NCBI GenBank assembly: GCA_029856105.1
Contig: JAHQWH010000224.1
Location: 1 to 64,000 of the forward strand
Direction of reading: 5' to 3'
Length of the DNA stretch: 64,000 bases
From: Promethearchaeia archaeon
GTDB lineage: Archaea > Asgardarchaeota > Lokiarchaeia > Sigyniarchaeales > SOKP01
Part shown: piece by piece, positions 30,348-40,547 of the stretch
How positions within the stretch are numbered: position 1 is the stretch's first letter
Layout: every line of letters begins with the position of its first letter
Translations under genes and position numbers: made by a program
The notes under the pieces: generated by a model
Database searches by the model: none
Seen by the model: the letters and a program-made list of their open reading frames with translations, nothing else
What the model was told of the DNA's origin: nothing

Positions 30348-33341
30348 TTATTTAAACTTATTAAACATTATTTTTGGGAGTTTTTCAAAAATTACCTCAA
30401 TATCATCAAACCAGTAATTTAAATATTCATTAATACGTGATTTCAATTTTGTAGTATCATCAGTTCTTAGTAATAATTTGAAATATACTTCATATCCTTT
30501 ATATGTAAACTTCCTTTCAACATTTTTGATTTCAAATAAGTTTTTAAAACCTATTACTTTATCTGTCCAAGCTAAGTGTTCAGTACCTTTAGGATCAATA
30601 AATAATATGGTATAATAATTATCTTTTTTCAACCAAAAAATGAAATCTGGAAAAAAATTCCTTTTTTTATTAGAATCATAGTATGGAATAAAAATTCTAT
30701 CTATACTTTCATCTATTTTACTAAAAAACCACCAATCAAATTCTTTAAATTTATTATCTTCTTCTGCTAAATACTCTTCTAAAGCATTGACAAATTTAAC
30801 TTCGCTTTCTACTTTAATAATATGTTTGATAAAATCGATATCTTTATCCATTGTCTTTAAGATAGGGTTATAATAATGGTTCTTGTTACTAACTAAATTA
30901 AACTTCTTTCTATTTATCGTGAATTCTTCCAAATCATGAAATCGTCTTACTTTCTCTTCATATTCTTCCCTTGAAATTTTTCCATATAAATCGTCTAACT
31001 CTTTCTTTTTCAAATTCAAATCTTTTGCAAGCTCAAGTATAGCTTCAAAATCTTCGAAATATTCCGCTTTAACACAAATCTTTTTATAATGTCCTATTTC
31101 TTCGGTTAATTCTTTTAACTCTATGTCTTTAATTAATGTAAGATCAAAAAAATTGAATAAATTTTGTATTTGAATATTCATATTAATATAATTATCAATA
31201 TTTAGAGAGAAATTTCTTTTATTCACTATGAATTCTCTTACTTTTTTTATTTTTTCAGGAGATGTATTAAAATTCATAAGAATTATCCTATCATCCTCTA
31301 TATAATTGAAATAACGAATTATTTCTTCATAATTTTTTATAGCAATTTTGTATTTAGGGATATTCTTATTTCGTAGAACTGGTTCATCGGAATAAATGGG
31401 CTTTGGGATGAGAAGAGGGATATCTTTTATCGAGGGGTTCTTCTTAAAAGAGGAGAGAATAAGGTCTATACTTTTTTTTCTTAAATCATCCAATTGTTGG
31501 AGGATAGTTGTAATTACTTCCCTGTTCGTAGCATATATAAAAAGCGTTTCTAAGGGTATTATGTTTTTCTTTAGTTTATTGTAATTTTTTTCGGATAATT
31601 CTTCATTTGGGATAATTCCCGCGTTAAATAAATGGTTTAATCGTTTTCTTCTATTTTTAATGGGTTCAATACGTACTCCACGTCCAACTGATTGAAGAAT
31701 GAATTTTTTTGAATCTTTTTTCAGTCCAATATTAATAAAATTAATTATATTTGGTCTATTAGAGTCCCATCCTTCATAAAATGATTGCGCGCCTATTAAA
31801 ATATTAGTACTTGAGTATTCCTTGTTTAATTCTTCAAAAAATGTATCTTCCTCGAACTTCTCTTGAATATCATAACCATATAATTCAGATTTAATCCACT
31901 TTGAGATATCTCCGATCTTAAGAAGTGCGAAGGGTTTATTGCTTGTTTTCAATTTAAAAGCTAATTCTTGTTTATTTGAAATCCTTCTGATTATCTCAAT
32001 ATCTCCAAGACTATTTGAATTATAGACGGATCTTAAAATATCTTTTTGTGTAATATTTCTGAAGTCAGCCACCTCATATTCAAATTTTGCTTTCGGCTCA
32101 AATGTATACTTGAGATCTTCGTTGAGATCTTTTATAAGACCATCCAAGGCAGATTTAAATAAACCTTTTTTTATTTGTTTTTTACCAATTTTATGTAGGA
32201 CTCTAAAAAAAAGTTTTAAATCAGCATTGTTAGTATTTACCGTTTTTCCTAAAACTAAATACAAGGGTTTATGGTATAAGTTTTTTTGAATCTTTAAAAC
32301 TTCTTGATATTTTTTTTTTGTATAGGTGAGCAGAATAAGAGATTTCAAAATATTTTCTACTTTTTCAATATCATTAAAGTCTTCTTTTTCTCTAAAACCT
32401 GCAATATCTTCGTGAAGAACTTTAAGATGCTTCCCAAATCCATTATTAGTAAATGTTGCTAGATTATATTCATAAACACAAGTTAAAATATCTCTAATAT
32501 CAATAAAGGTCGCTGAAAAATTAAACAGAAAACCATTTCTTGAGATTAAAGAAAAGATATATTGCCGTTTCGATTCTTCTTTATCTCCTTTATGTGCTTC
32601 ATCTAAAAAAACATAACATTCTCCATTATAAAAATAATTTCTAAAATCTATAATCCTTTCTTTTTGAATATCGCTTAGATTATCTGAACGGTAATAATAT
32701 ACAATTATATCTCCTTCTCTTAACAGGTGCCTTTGTTTCTTTATTTCGGGTAATTCTCTTAAGTCCTTTAATATAATATTGGAGTAATTATTATATTTAT
32801 TAAATTCTTCCACCAAAACTTTAAATTGATTTATTAGGTTATCTTTATGCGTTAAAAATAATATATCAATATCTGGAATTTCTCCTCGGTCAATTAGAAT
32901 TTTTAGGATATCAATCATTTTTACTATTATCAGAGATTTTCCACTTCCTGTAGCCATCCAAAAGCTCATTCGATTTATAAACTCCTTATAGCTTAATTTA
33001 TCTTCTACATCTGGATAGACCTCACCGAGAATTAGCTTTATATCTTCCCTAATTTTCTGAAAATCAATATCGATATCAGTATCTAAACCATTTTCTTCAT
33101 AAGCTTGAATTATTTTTAATTTTCTCGCATCATTTATATTTAAATGCTCATCTTTAGTAAAATCAGTCAGATTTTGATAATATTTCCATAAAGCTTTAAT
33201 AGCGTTCTTAACAGCATTTCGTTGATAAGGAAATAATATTTTATCCTTTGAAAAATTTAAAAAATTAAAATTTCTCCAATTCTCTTCCAAGAGGTCGAAG
33301 TTTATATCATCTATTATGTGCTGAAGTAGAATTTCAGTTAT
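30348..33341 (-). CDS. Type III restriction enzyme, Res subunit (SF2 helicase + PD-(D/E)XK); start proposed at ATA 33341..33339
   Basis: MATGSGKSLIIVKMI, DEAHKGD, FNFSATF, QSVGRGVRIEP; C-terminal FFPDFIFWLKKDNYYTILFIDPKG; in-frame [ATA]TEILLQHIIDDINFDL precedes the track start at TTG 33290. Confidence 0.85.
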   Translation of the reverse strand: MTEILLQHIIDDINFDLLEENWRNFNFLNFSKDKILFPYQRNAVKNAIKALWKYYQNLTDFTKDEHLNINDARKLKIIQAYEENGLDTDIDIDFQKIREDIKLILGEVYPDVEDKLSYKEFINRMSFWMATGSGKSLIIVKMIDILKILIDRGEIPDIDILFLTHKDNLINQFKVLVEEFNKYNNYSNIILKDLRELPEIKKQRHLLREGDIIVYYYRSDNLSDIQKERIIDFRNYFYNGECYVFLDEAHKGDKEESKRQYIFSLISRNGFLFNFSATFIDIRDILTCVYEYNLATFTNNGFGKHLKVLHEDIAGFREKEDFNDIEKVENILKSLILLTYTKKKYQEVLKIQKNLYHKPLYLVLGKTVNTNNADLKLFFRVLHKIGKKQIKKGLFKSALDGLIKDLNEDLKYTFEPKAKFEYEVADFRNITQKDILRSVYNSNSLGDIEIIRRISNKQELAFKLKTSNKPFALLKIGDISKWIKSELYGYDIQEKFEEDTFFEELNKEYSSTNILIGAQSFYEGWDSNRPNIINFINIGLKKDSKKFILQSVGRGVRIEPIKNRRKRLNHLFNAGIIPNEELSEKNYNKLKKNIIPLETLFIYATNREVITTILQQLDDLRKKSIDLILSSFKKNPSIKDIPLLIPKPIYSDEPVLRNKNIPKYKIAIKNYEEIIRYFNYIEDDRIILMNFNTSPEKIKKVREFIVNKRNFSLNIDNYINMNIQIQNLFNFFDLTLIKDIELKELTEEIGHYKKICVKAEYFEDFEAILELAKDLNLKKKELDDLYGKISREEYEEKVRRFHDLEEFTINRKKFNLVSNKNHYYNPILKTMDKDIDFIKHIIKVESEVKFVNALEEYLAEEDNKFKEFDWWFFSKIDESIDRIFIPYYDSNKKRNFFPDFIFWLKKDNYYTILFIDPKGTEHLAWTDKVIGFKNLFEIKNVERKFTYKGYEVYFKLLLRTDDTTKLKSRINEYLNYWFDDIEVIFEKLPKIMFNKFK

Positions 33342-33344
33342 TTA

Positions 33345-35882
33345 TTACCACCATATTAAGTCCTTTATTATCTTAAAATCTAAATCATCAAGATTAATAG
33401 TTTCGTCATTTTCAAATACTATTAAATTTTCTTCTATCTTTTTAATATTTTTTCCAAATAGATTAGAAAGAGATTCGTGTACATCAACTTTATCGTATAA
33501 TTTGGTAAAATCAACATTGACCGAATTTTTCTCATAATCTATTTCTAAAGCGTCAATCAATTTAGGGTCTTTCAAAAATATATAATTATTGTAAGGATCC
33601 TTTTGAGAAATCTCAAAAAACTCAGTATCTTTATATTTAGCTTTCTTTAAGATATCTTCATATTGTTCAAGTTCATAATACTTAAAAAATCCTCCACCTT
33701 GCCAATTAACCATTTTTGTAATTCCAACTTTTTTTATATTTTTAGTAGCTCTTTCTCTACCAGCTAAAACTCTCTTCATTCTCGGTAAGACAACCTTATT
33801 ATAATGTTCTCCCATTTCAATACCTATCCACTTTCTTTTTAATTTTTGAGCAACTGCACATGTAGTACCTGAGCCGAGAAAGAAGTCTAAAACGATATCA
33901 TTAACGTTACTCGTAGACAATATTATTCGGGCTAACAATTTTTCAGTTTTTTGTGTATTAAATCCCTGATTTTCATTTCGATTTATTGCAGAATGTCTGA
34001 AACTTTGTATATCAGTCCACACATTTCCAATTACATCAAAGAAGTATATCTCATCCCAGTCTTGGTCTATTTTTAATTTTTTAAAAAGAGATCTTTTAGT
34101 AAACATACCATTTTCCCAATATGGCATATACAAATCATTAAATATCGTTTTAATTTTTCCCTTTTCTTTAATCTTTGTGGTTGTAGCAATCAAATTAGGA
34201 CTAAATGGTTGAAATAGGCCATCTGAAAAATAGTTAATATAAGAATCCTCGATTAAATAGCTTTTAAGTAATTCTAAACATTGATTTGTAAATTTGGGTT
34301 TATTCTGACCTTTTAATCCTATGAGATATCTGTCTTTAATTTTTACAATCTTATTAAAGGTGAATTGATCACTTTTTGAGTAGTGTAGAATAATTTCCGA
34401 TTGTTCCACGAACTTCTTTGGTATTATTTCATGCTTTTTATTGAAACCGAGAAAAGTGCAGATATCAGCTCTAAAATTACCTTCTTGAAATATCGAATTT
34501 AAAAGGAATTTACCTAAATAATTAGCATTATCATCTAAATGCATAAAAATACTTCCTTTTGAGTTTAATAAATCTTTAGCCAGATCTAAACGATTCTCCA
34601 TAAATGTAAGCCATGTAGAGTCTTGGAATTTGTCAATATAATCAAAATCTTGACCAGTGTTAAAAGGGGGATCAATATATATGGTTTGGATTTTATCTCT
34701 AAATTTGTTCAAAATTGTTCGAAGACCTTGATAATTTTCGCTCTTAATAAGCCACCCATCTAAATTATTATGTAAATTATCAAATACATTTAATATATCA
34801 TATTTTATATCTGGAAAGTACTTGGTATCTATTGGAAGATATTTATAATTTAAATTAAGTTTCAGTCCTTCTAAATCTCTAACATAAATTTCTTTTTTAT
34901 CAAATTCTTCATCAAGTATACCAAGGTCTCTCCATTCTTTTATTTGCTGATCCAAATTTGAATGATTAAATATTTTTTTTATGATTTCAAAATCTATATC
35001 AGCAATCTTGTTAAGGGTTATGACATAATCAGAATTCTTAACAAATCTTGGTTTATTCCAGATTTTTACTAATTCGTTTTCAAATTGACTAATAAAATCA
35101 ATAATCTTATATGAAAAATCTCTTAAAATTTGAAGTTCACTAATGCGATTTTCCGTCCATTTACTCTCACCTTTGAAAATATATTCATAAATCCAGAGAT
35201 TGAATTGTTCTTTTAGAAATTCTTTTACATTCTTATTAATAAAAAAATCTATTTCACTTTGTTTATTAAAGACTTTAAATGCTTTAAGTACCAATTGTCT
35301 TGAAATATTTATACTATTTTCTTTTATATTTTTTAGAATTCCTGTTAGTTTTGCCTCACTCGGTTGAGCATTTATTACTTTAAAACTCAAATCATTATTT
35401 TCTCCTCTTTTCTTAAATTCAAAATATAATTGTTTGTTTTTATTATATTTATTCTTATCAAGAGAGTCCATGTTAAAACTGAATCGAAAATCCTCTAATT
35501 CAAAATGTAAATTTTCAAAAACCCTCTCAGTCTTAACATAATAGAGCATATGAGTCTTCCAAAAAAGAAATATATCTTTATTATCAGTATATACTCTCTC
35601 ATAAATATTTTGATGTAGAGGAGTATATTGAAAATATATCGAGCCAATTTCCGAAAAGTATCTTTTGAAAAAGGTGTATAACTTATCGAAAAACTCTTCT
35701 CTAAAATCTGAATATTCTTCTAATTTCTTGTTAATATCTTGTTTGAGTATCTTAAAAATTTTCTTAAAATACAAGGATTTAATTCTTATTAAATTTATAT
35801 AACCTGATTTAATTTCATCCTCAATTTCAACTCCTATAAATATTTTTTCTAATGTTTCATAAAATAATTCTTCCTTTGTTAT
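33345..35882 (-). CDS. Type III DNA methyltransferase, Mod subunit (beta class); start proposed at ATA 35882..35880
   Basis: DPPFNTGQDFDYIDKFQDSTWLTFMENRL; DFFLGSGTTCAVAQKLKRKWIGIEMGEHY; in-frame [ATA]TKEELFYETLEKIFIGVEIEDEIKSGYINLIRIKS upstream of the track start at TTG 35774. Confidence 0.87.
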   Translation of the reverse strand: MTKEELFYETLEKIFIGVEIEDEIKSGYINLIRIKSLYFKKIFKILKQDINKKLEEYSDFREEFFDKLYTFFKRYFSEIGSIYFQYTPLHQNIYERVYTDNKDIFLFWKTHMLYYVKTERVFENLHFELEDFRFSFNMDSLDKNKYNKNKQLYFEFKKRGENNDLSFKVINAQPSEAKLTGILKNIKENSINISRQLVLKAFKVFNKQSEIDFFINKNVKEFLKEQFNLWIYEYIFKGESKWTENRISELQILRDFSYKIIDFISQFENELVKIWNKPRFVKNSDYVITLNKIADIDFEIIKKIFNHSNLDQQIKEWRDLGILDEEFDKKEIYVRDLEGLKLNLNYKYLPIDTKYFPDIKYDILNVFDNLHNNLDGWLIKSENYQGLRTILNKFRDKIQTIYIDPPFNTGQDFDYIDKFQDSTWLTFMENRLDLAKDLLNSKGSIFMHLDDNANYLGKFLLNSIFQEGNFRADICTFLGFNKKHEIIPKKFVEQSEIILHYSKSDQFTFNKIVKIKDRYLIGLKGQNKPKFTNQCLELLKSYLIEDSYINYFSDGLFQPFSPNLIATTTKIKEKGKIKTIFNDLYMPYWENGMFTKRSLFKKLKIDQDWDEIYFFDVIGNVWTDIQSFRHSAINRNENQGFNTQKTEKLLARIILSTSNVNDIVLDFFLGSGTTCAVAQKLKRKWIGIEMGEHYNKVVLPRMKRVLAGRERATKNIKKVGITKMVNWQGGGFFKYYELEQYEDILKKAKYKDTEFFEISQKDPYNNYIFLKDPKLIDALEIDYEKNSVNVDFTKLYDKVDVHESLSNLFGKNIKKIEENLIVFENDETINLDDLDFKIIKDLIWW

Positions 35883-35939
35883 AGTTCCTCACCTTTAATG
35901 TACAAGTCTTAATTTTTAGAGAATATGAGAATATTTTTC

Positions 35940-36935
35940 TTAGATTTCTTTAAATATATTCAAACAGGGTGTTTGAATTCCTTGAAATTTATTTTTCCAA
36001 TGATATACAACTCTTAGTATCTTTTTACCATTGGATTGAATAATACAATTAGTTTGATCATCCGCAAAAGCTATTTTTACATCGCTCTTAATTATCCCTT
36101 GAATCTCTTTTCCCAAATCATCTTTAGAAACGATGATTTTACCTTGTATTTCGTTAGTATAATAAACATAGTATATGTTAAGAATTTTAAAAATATCATT
36201 ATATTTCAAGTTCAAAATATGGTTTAGTTGTTCTCGGGTGTGATATCCGATATACATTGCTATTATAAATTTTTTTATATACTCGGGATCTTGTTCAATG
36301 TCCTTCAGATAATTTAAATAATCAATTTTGTCTTGTCTAGCGAATTTAATTATTGTACAAATTATTGATGCTACTTGACTTATACTTGGTGTATTTATGT
36401 AATTACAAACAACACTCGCAATATATTTTTTTCCTGTTTTTTCAATGAACTTCTTTTTGAGAAAAGCCCCTTTTTTTTTAATCTGATTATTTATAGAGCC
36501 ACTGCCTAGATTACTCGGATACTCTTTATATTCGTTCAATAAATCTAAAACTCGTTTAGGAAAGTTATAGTTGTCTCTATATTCACTCCAGGACATTATA
36601 TCTTCTTTTTTAAATAAATTAGATGTTGTTAAAGCCTCTTGGCTAATATTAGCCAATGTGCCTTTTCCTTTTTTCGATTCACTCATCTTTAATTCAATAT
36701 ATATCCAATCATCAGTTAATATTTTAATATCTCCAATTTCTCCTGCCCCATATGTATTTCCAATATGTTCTGCTTGTTTAATATCTCCGAAATCTCTTAT
36801 TATTGCTTTCTCCGTTTCTAATGAATGTTTAATCCATTTATTCTTTTTTTGTTTAGCAGATATAATTTTTTTGTTTAATAAATCAACCACTATCCTTTCT
36901 GCGTCTTCAATGTCTTGTCTTTCGTGTTGGCCCAA
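35940..36935 (-). CDS. Putative restriction endonuclease (PD-(D/E)XK-like)
   Basis: GEIGDIKILTDDWIYIELKMSESKKGKGT resembles a D-(X)n-ExK active site; adjacent to wHTH and methyltransferase genes. Confidence 0.55.
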   Translation of the reverse strand: MGQHERQDIEDAERIVVDLLNKKIISAKQKKNKWIKHSLETEKAIIRDFGDIKQAEHIGNTYGAGEIGDIKILTDDWIYIELKMSESKKGKGTLANISQEALTTSNLFKKEDIMSWSEYRDNYNFPKRVLDLLNEYKEYPSNLGSGSINNQIKKKGAFLKKKFIEKTGKKYIASVVCNYINTPSISQVASIICTIIKFARQDKIDYLNYLKDIEQDPEYIKKFIIAMYIGYHTREQLNHILNLKYNDIFKILNIYYVYYTNEIQGKIIVSKDDLGKEIQGIIKSDVKIAFADDQTNCIIQSNGKKILRVVYHWKNKFQGIQTPCLNIFKEI

Positions 36936-37028
36936 ATTTATTACCTTAAGAAATAATACTTTAAGTCTATTTTAAAAAGACATTAAAGGTAATGTCCAAA
37001 TACTTACCAGATTATTACCAGAAAAGAG

Positions 37029-37295
37029 TTATAGTTCAGATTTTATTTTCTCAGAAATTTTTTTTCCTAATTCAGTTAAAGTATAAATCTTTCCTTTTTT
37101 TGATGTTTCATTCAGACATTCTACAACATTTTTGCTTTTTAACTCTGATAAAGCACGACTTATATGAGATAATTGAATTTTTAATTCTTTAGCTAATGTA
37201 CTGGGTAAATAATTCTTATATTTTAGTTTTTCAACAATTAATCTTCGATAATTACTTGCCATTATATATCCAATATCATCCCACATTATTATCAA
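37029..37295 (-). CDS. Winged-helix transcriptional regulator
   Basis: NYRRLIVEKLKYKNYLPSTLAKELKIQLSHISRALSELKSKNVVECLNETSKKGKIYTLTELGKKI; start probably at the internal MASNYRR. Confidence 0.8.
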   Translation of the reverse strand: MIIMWDDIGYIMASNYRRLIVEKLKYKNYLPSTLAKELKIQLSHISRALSELKSKNVVECLNETSKKGKIYTLTELGKKISEKIKSEL

Positions 37296-37327
37296 TTAGA
37301 AAATTTGAAATAAAGATAATAAATTAT

Positions 37328-37363
37328 ATTACCATAATATTACCAAATTATTACCAATACCAG
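37328..37363. promoter_or_regulatory. Three ATTACCA direct repeats at exact 11-bp spacing plus a degenerate fourth, upstream of the NPPY methyltransferase
   Basis: attaccataatattaccaaattattaccaataccag; related TTACCAG/ATTACCAG at 37004-37021. Confidence 0.65.
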
Positions 37364-37410
37364 ATTAATAAAAAAATATAAGTTTAAATTGAAAACACTA
37401 GAGGAATAAT

Positions 37411-38961
37411 ATGCTAGAACCGAAAGAAAATGAACTCAATAAAGAAAAAGATTTAGGATTAGTTACGACTCCCCTTAAAACTGCTGAATATATCATTTCG
37501 AAGCTACTACCCTTAGAGAATAAAAGAATCTTAGACCCTTGCGTCGGCCCCGGTATTTTTATTAAGAAACTCCTTGAAGCGGGTGTACGAGAATCTCAAA
37601 TTCAAGCATTTGATATTAATTCTGATTATAGAAATCAAATAGAAGCTATGGGTGTTAATTTTAAAAAACAAGATTACTTATTATCCCTCTCGGCTTTTAA
37701 CTATAATGAGTTTGATATAATAATTGGAAACCCTCCATACTTGAATAAGGCTAGTCAATATGTGAGAAAAAATAAATCTAAATTACAAAAGATATATGGT
37801 AAGATAAATGCACATGAAACATATTCCATGTTTATTGTTAGTAGTATTAGGAGATTAAAAAATCGAGGAAAACTGGGTTTTATCACTAGTGATTCTTTTT
37901 TAACACTTAATACCCATACAAAATTAAGGAGATTTATTTTAAGTACATGTAAAATTATGGAAATTCTGTTACCTCCTAAAAATTTATTTGATGATCAAAA
38001 TGTTAGCACGAGTCCTGTAATCATTATTTTAGAGAAATGTTCAGGTAAAGAAAATAAGAAAGAGAGATTTAATAACATAGTAAGAGCAATTCCTCGAATA
38101 ACAAATGAGGAAGAATACTTAAATCCCCTGAAAATATTTGAATTTAAACAAGAAAGATATCACCAATTACCTTTTCAAATATTTTTTACTAATATTGAAG
38201 AAGAAATAATTGATTTGTTTGCCAATTCCTCTCGATTGGAAAATTACATAAAAGGTGATATAGGTATGCATACTCGCAACAATTTGGAACATATTGCAGC
38301 TATTGAAGGTACAGAATTAGCTGAAATTTTTAAAAAACGAAATAAAAGTATCAAGGATCAAAATAAGCAATATACTATAATAACTGAAGAGGAATTAAGC
38401 TCTAATAGGTGGAAACCGTATATGAAGCGTGGAGGTGGTGACCAATACTATAGACCAATAATGGAAGCTGTTGATTGGAGAGAGGAATCTGTAAAAAAAT
38501 ACATAATACCAAAAAATATTGAATTCCAAAAAGAAGGAATCGTATTCAGTGGTGTTAGTTCACGATTAGCCGTAAGATATATGCCAGAGGGGTGTTATTG
38601 GGACTCTAATAAAGCAATTGGCTTCTATATTATAGATCAAAATATCTCCATAGAGTATGCATTAGGAGTTCTTAATTCTTCACTATATAACTACCTAATG
38701 AAGGGTATTTTAAATAATACAAACTCTATTCAAATAACTGGAATCAAGGCATTACCATTTATCCCCCCCGATAATGGTATTAAAGAAAAAATTGAAAATT
38801 TGGTTAGAATAATTATTAATAATAAAAAAAAAGATTGTAATTATGATTATACTGAGGAACAAAAAGAAATTGATAATATTATTTTTGAATTCTACACAAA
38901 ACGGTTTAATTTCAAGGAAAACTTGAAAAAGAAATTAAATAAATACTATTCTATCTATTAA
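37411..38961 (+). CDS. N6-adenine DNA methyltransferase (NPPY type)
   Basis: RILDPCVGPGIFIKKLLEAG (motif I), DIIIGNPPYLNKASQY (motif IV). Confidence 0.88.
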   Translation: MLEPKENELNKEKDLGLVTTPLKTAEYIISKLLPLENKRILDPCVGPGIFIKKLLEAGVRESQIQAFDINSDYRNQIEAMGVNFKKQDYLLSLSAFNYNEFDIIIGNPPYLNKASQYVRKNKSKLQKIYGKINAHETYSMFIVSSIRRLKNRGKLGFITSDSFLTLNTHTKLRRFILSTCKIMEILLPPKNLFDDQNVSTSPVIIILEKCSGKENKKERFNNIVRAIPRITNEEEYLNPLKIFEFKQERYHQLPFQIFFTNIEEEIIDLFANSSRLENYIKGDIGMHTRNNLEHIAAIEGTELAEIFKKRNKSIKDQNKQYTIITEEELSSNRWKPYMKRGGGDQYYRPIMEAVDWREESVKKYIIPKNIEFQKEGIVFSGVSSRLAVRYMPEGCYWDSNKAIGFYIIDQNISIEYALGVLNSSLYNYLMKGILNNTNSIQITGIKALPFIPPDNGIKEKIENLVRIIINNKKKDCNYDYTEEQKEIDNIIFEFYTKRFNFKENLKKKLNKYYSIY

Positions 38962-39307
38962 AATAACATTTATGATATCTCAATGCTATTAATTTTAATA
39001 AATCATAAGGGATAAAAAATTTTAGACCCTTTCTGGTTTTTGAATGAGTTTTTCCCGGTTTAGAATAAAATCTTACGGATATTAGAGGATATGTTAACAA
39101 TTAAGATTTAGCTTCTTTAGATAAATATTTAGAAAGAAAGGAGAAAGAAAAGGAAAAAGAGGAGAGAAACAAGAAAAAACCCTTACTTTTTGAAATTGCT
39201 GGTAAGGATAGAGATGATTGGTTACAGGAACGCTAAAACCACAATATTTGATTCTTAACTCATAAATTACTAAAAGGTCGTTCTTATTCTGTGGTAACTA
39301 TATTCCC

Positions 39308-39493
39308 CTATTTTTCTAAAGGTTTAATATATAAAATAGCTCCACAGGTGGGACACTCCTTTTCTATATCACCAATATCAAATTTAACCATATTATATTT
39401 ATGGTCTTTGGGATTTCCTTGTATGTTAGAGCAACTAGGACATACAAATGCCCATCCATTTAATTTGAATTCTCCAATATAAATTTTTTTCAT
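39308..39493 (-). CDS. Small zinc-ribbon protein
   Basis: 61 aa; CPSC...CPTC. Confidence 0.5.
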   Translation of the reverse strand: MKKIYIGEFKLNGWAFVCPSCSNIQGNPKDHKYNMVKFDIGDIEKECPTCGAILYIKPLEK

Positions 39494-39503
39494 AATTTTT
39501 TTC

Positions 39504-40547
39504 TTAATATTTTTTTGTAATTTGGATATTCTTATCTATTTTTATAAGTTTAGTTATTAATGGACTTGGAAAACCAGAGCCTTTACATATTTCAAATCCA
39601 TTATTATTTGAAATTGCAACACATATCGTAGAATAATCTGATACTTTTTCAAGTTTTATTCTCTCTAAATCTGTTACCTCAAGACTATGCATTTGTTCCT
39701 CAAATTTTAACGCTTGTGCTATTTTTTCTACAAAAAAGTTAAATTCTCGAAATGCTAGTTTAAAAAAATCATAAGCATCTCTATTATTGTATTTATAATT
39801 TTGTGGTTGAGCTTTTGGATTATCTGGTAAAATAATTAATAATTTTTCTTTAGGGTAAATTTGTAAATAAGAATGAATAACTAAATTGAAAATATGTTGT
39901 TCAATATTTCTATACTTTCGAATCAATTCACCGTTACTTTTCCAATATTCTTTTACAATTCCTTGTATCTCATGTGAAAATCTTGATAAAAGATTTTTAT
40001 TATCTACAAAAGAATAAAATGAATTTAGAGCCTTTTTGAATTTTTTTTTATACTTTTTATAATGTTGTTCAGTTTCGTTTTCTTTGATATCTCGTGGCTT
40101 AAGAGAGATATTACCGGCTTTGGCGATTATAGGCATTATTCGGTCTTGAAGTATATACATCGTATTCAAAAAAGGCATAAGCAATGATAAATATTCATCT
40201 ACTATAGATGATTGAAAAACAAAATGCTTACATTTTAAACTGAGCTTTGATTTCATTTCTCTAAATTGAATAATACTTGCATCATTAAGCATTTCCATTT
40301 GTTCAAGTATTCTATAGTCATTTTTTGCGAAAAACATAATTTCAGTAGCTAAATGAAAATAATTCATATAGTCTTTATTAACATCTTCTTCTATTGATTT
40401 ATTTTCTGATTTTTTAAGAAACTGATACCTTAAACCATTAAACTTCAGAAAATATTTTTTCTTATTAAAAATTAGACTCATTTTACTTAAAAGTGAAAAT
40501 CTTTTTTTCCAAGTATTAGATAACCTTTTACTCCAATTAATAACCAT
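39504..40547 (-). CDS. Hypothetical protein, helical
   Basis: 347-aa ORF overlapping the 3' end of the upstream membrane gene; an internal Met (MSLIFNKKKYF) may be the real start. Confidence 0.5.
   Translation of the reverse strand: MVINWSKRLSNTWKKRFSLLSKMSLIFNKKKYFLKFNGLRYQFLKKSENKSIEEDVNKDYMNYFHLATEIMFFAKNDYRILEQMEMLNDASIIQFREMKSKLSLKCKHFVFQSSIVDEYLSLLMPFLNTMYILQDRIMPIIAKAGNISLKPRDIKENETEQHYKKYKKKFKKALNSFYSFVDNKNLLSRFSHEIQGIVKEYWKSNGELIRKYRNIEQHIFNLVIHSYLQIYPKEKLLIILPDNPKAQPQNYKYNNRDAYDFFKLAFREFNFFVEKIAQALKFEEQMHSLEVTDLERIKLEKVSDYSTICVAISNNNGFEICKGSGFPSPLITKLIKIDKNIQITKKY

Noticed and set aside
36571-37381. Plus-strand ORFs 36571-36975, 36992-37192 and 37196-37381
   Set aside because: Antisense to or straddling the nuclease-like and wHTH genes; the region is better explained by those genes and the ATTACCA repeats.
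39291-39482. Plus-strand ORF 39291-39482
   Set aside because: Antisense to the CxxC/CxxC zinc-ribbon ORF, which has the more convincing protein features.
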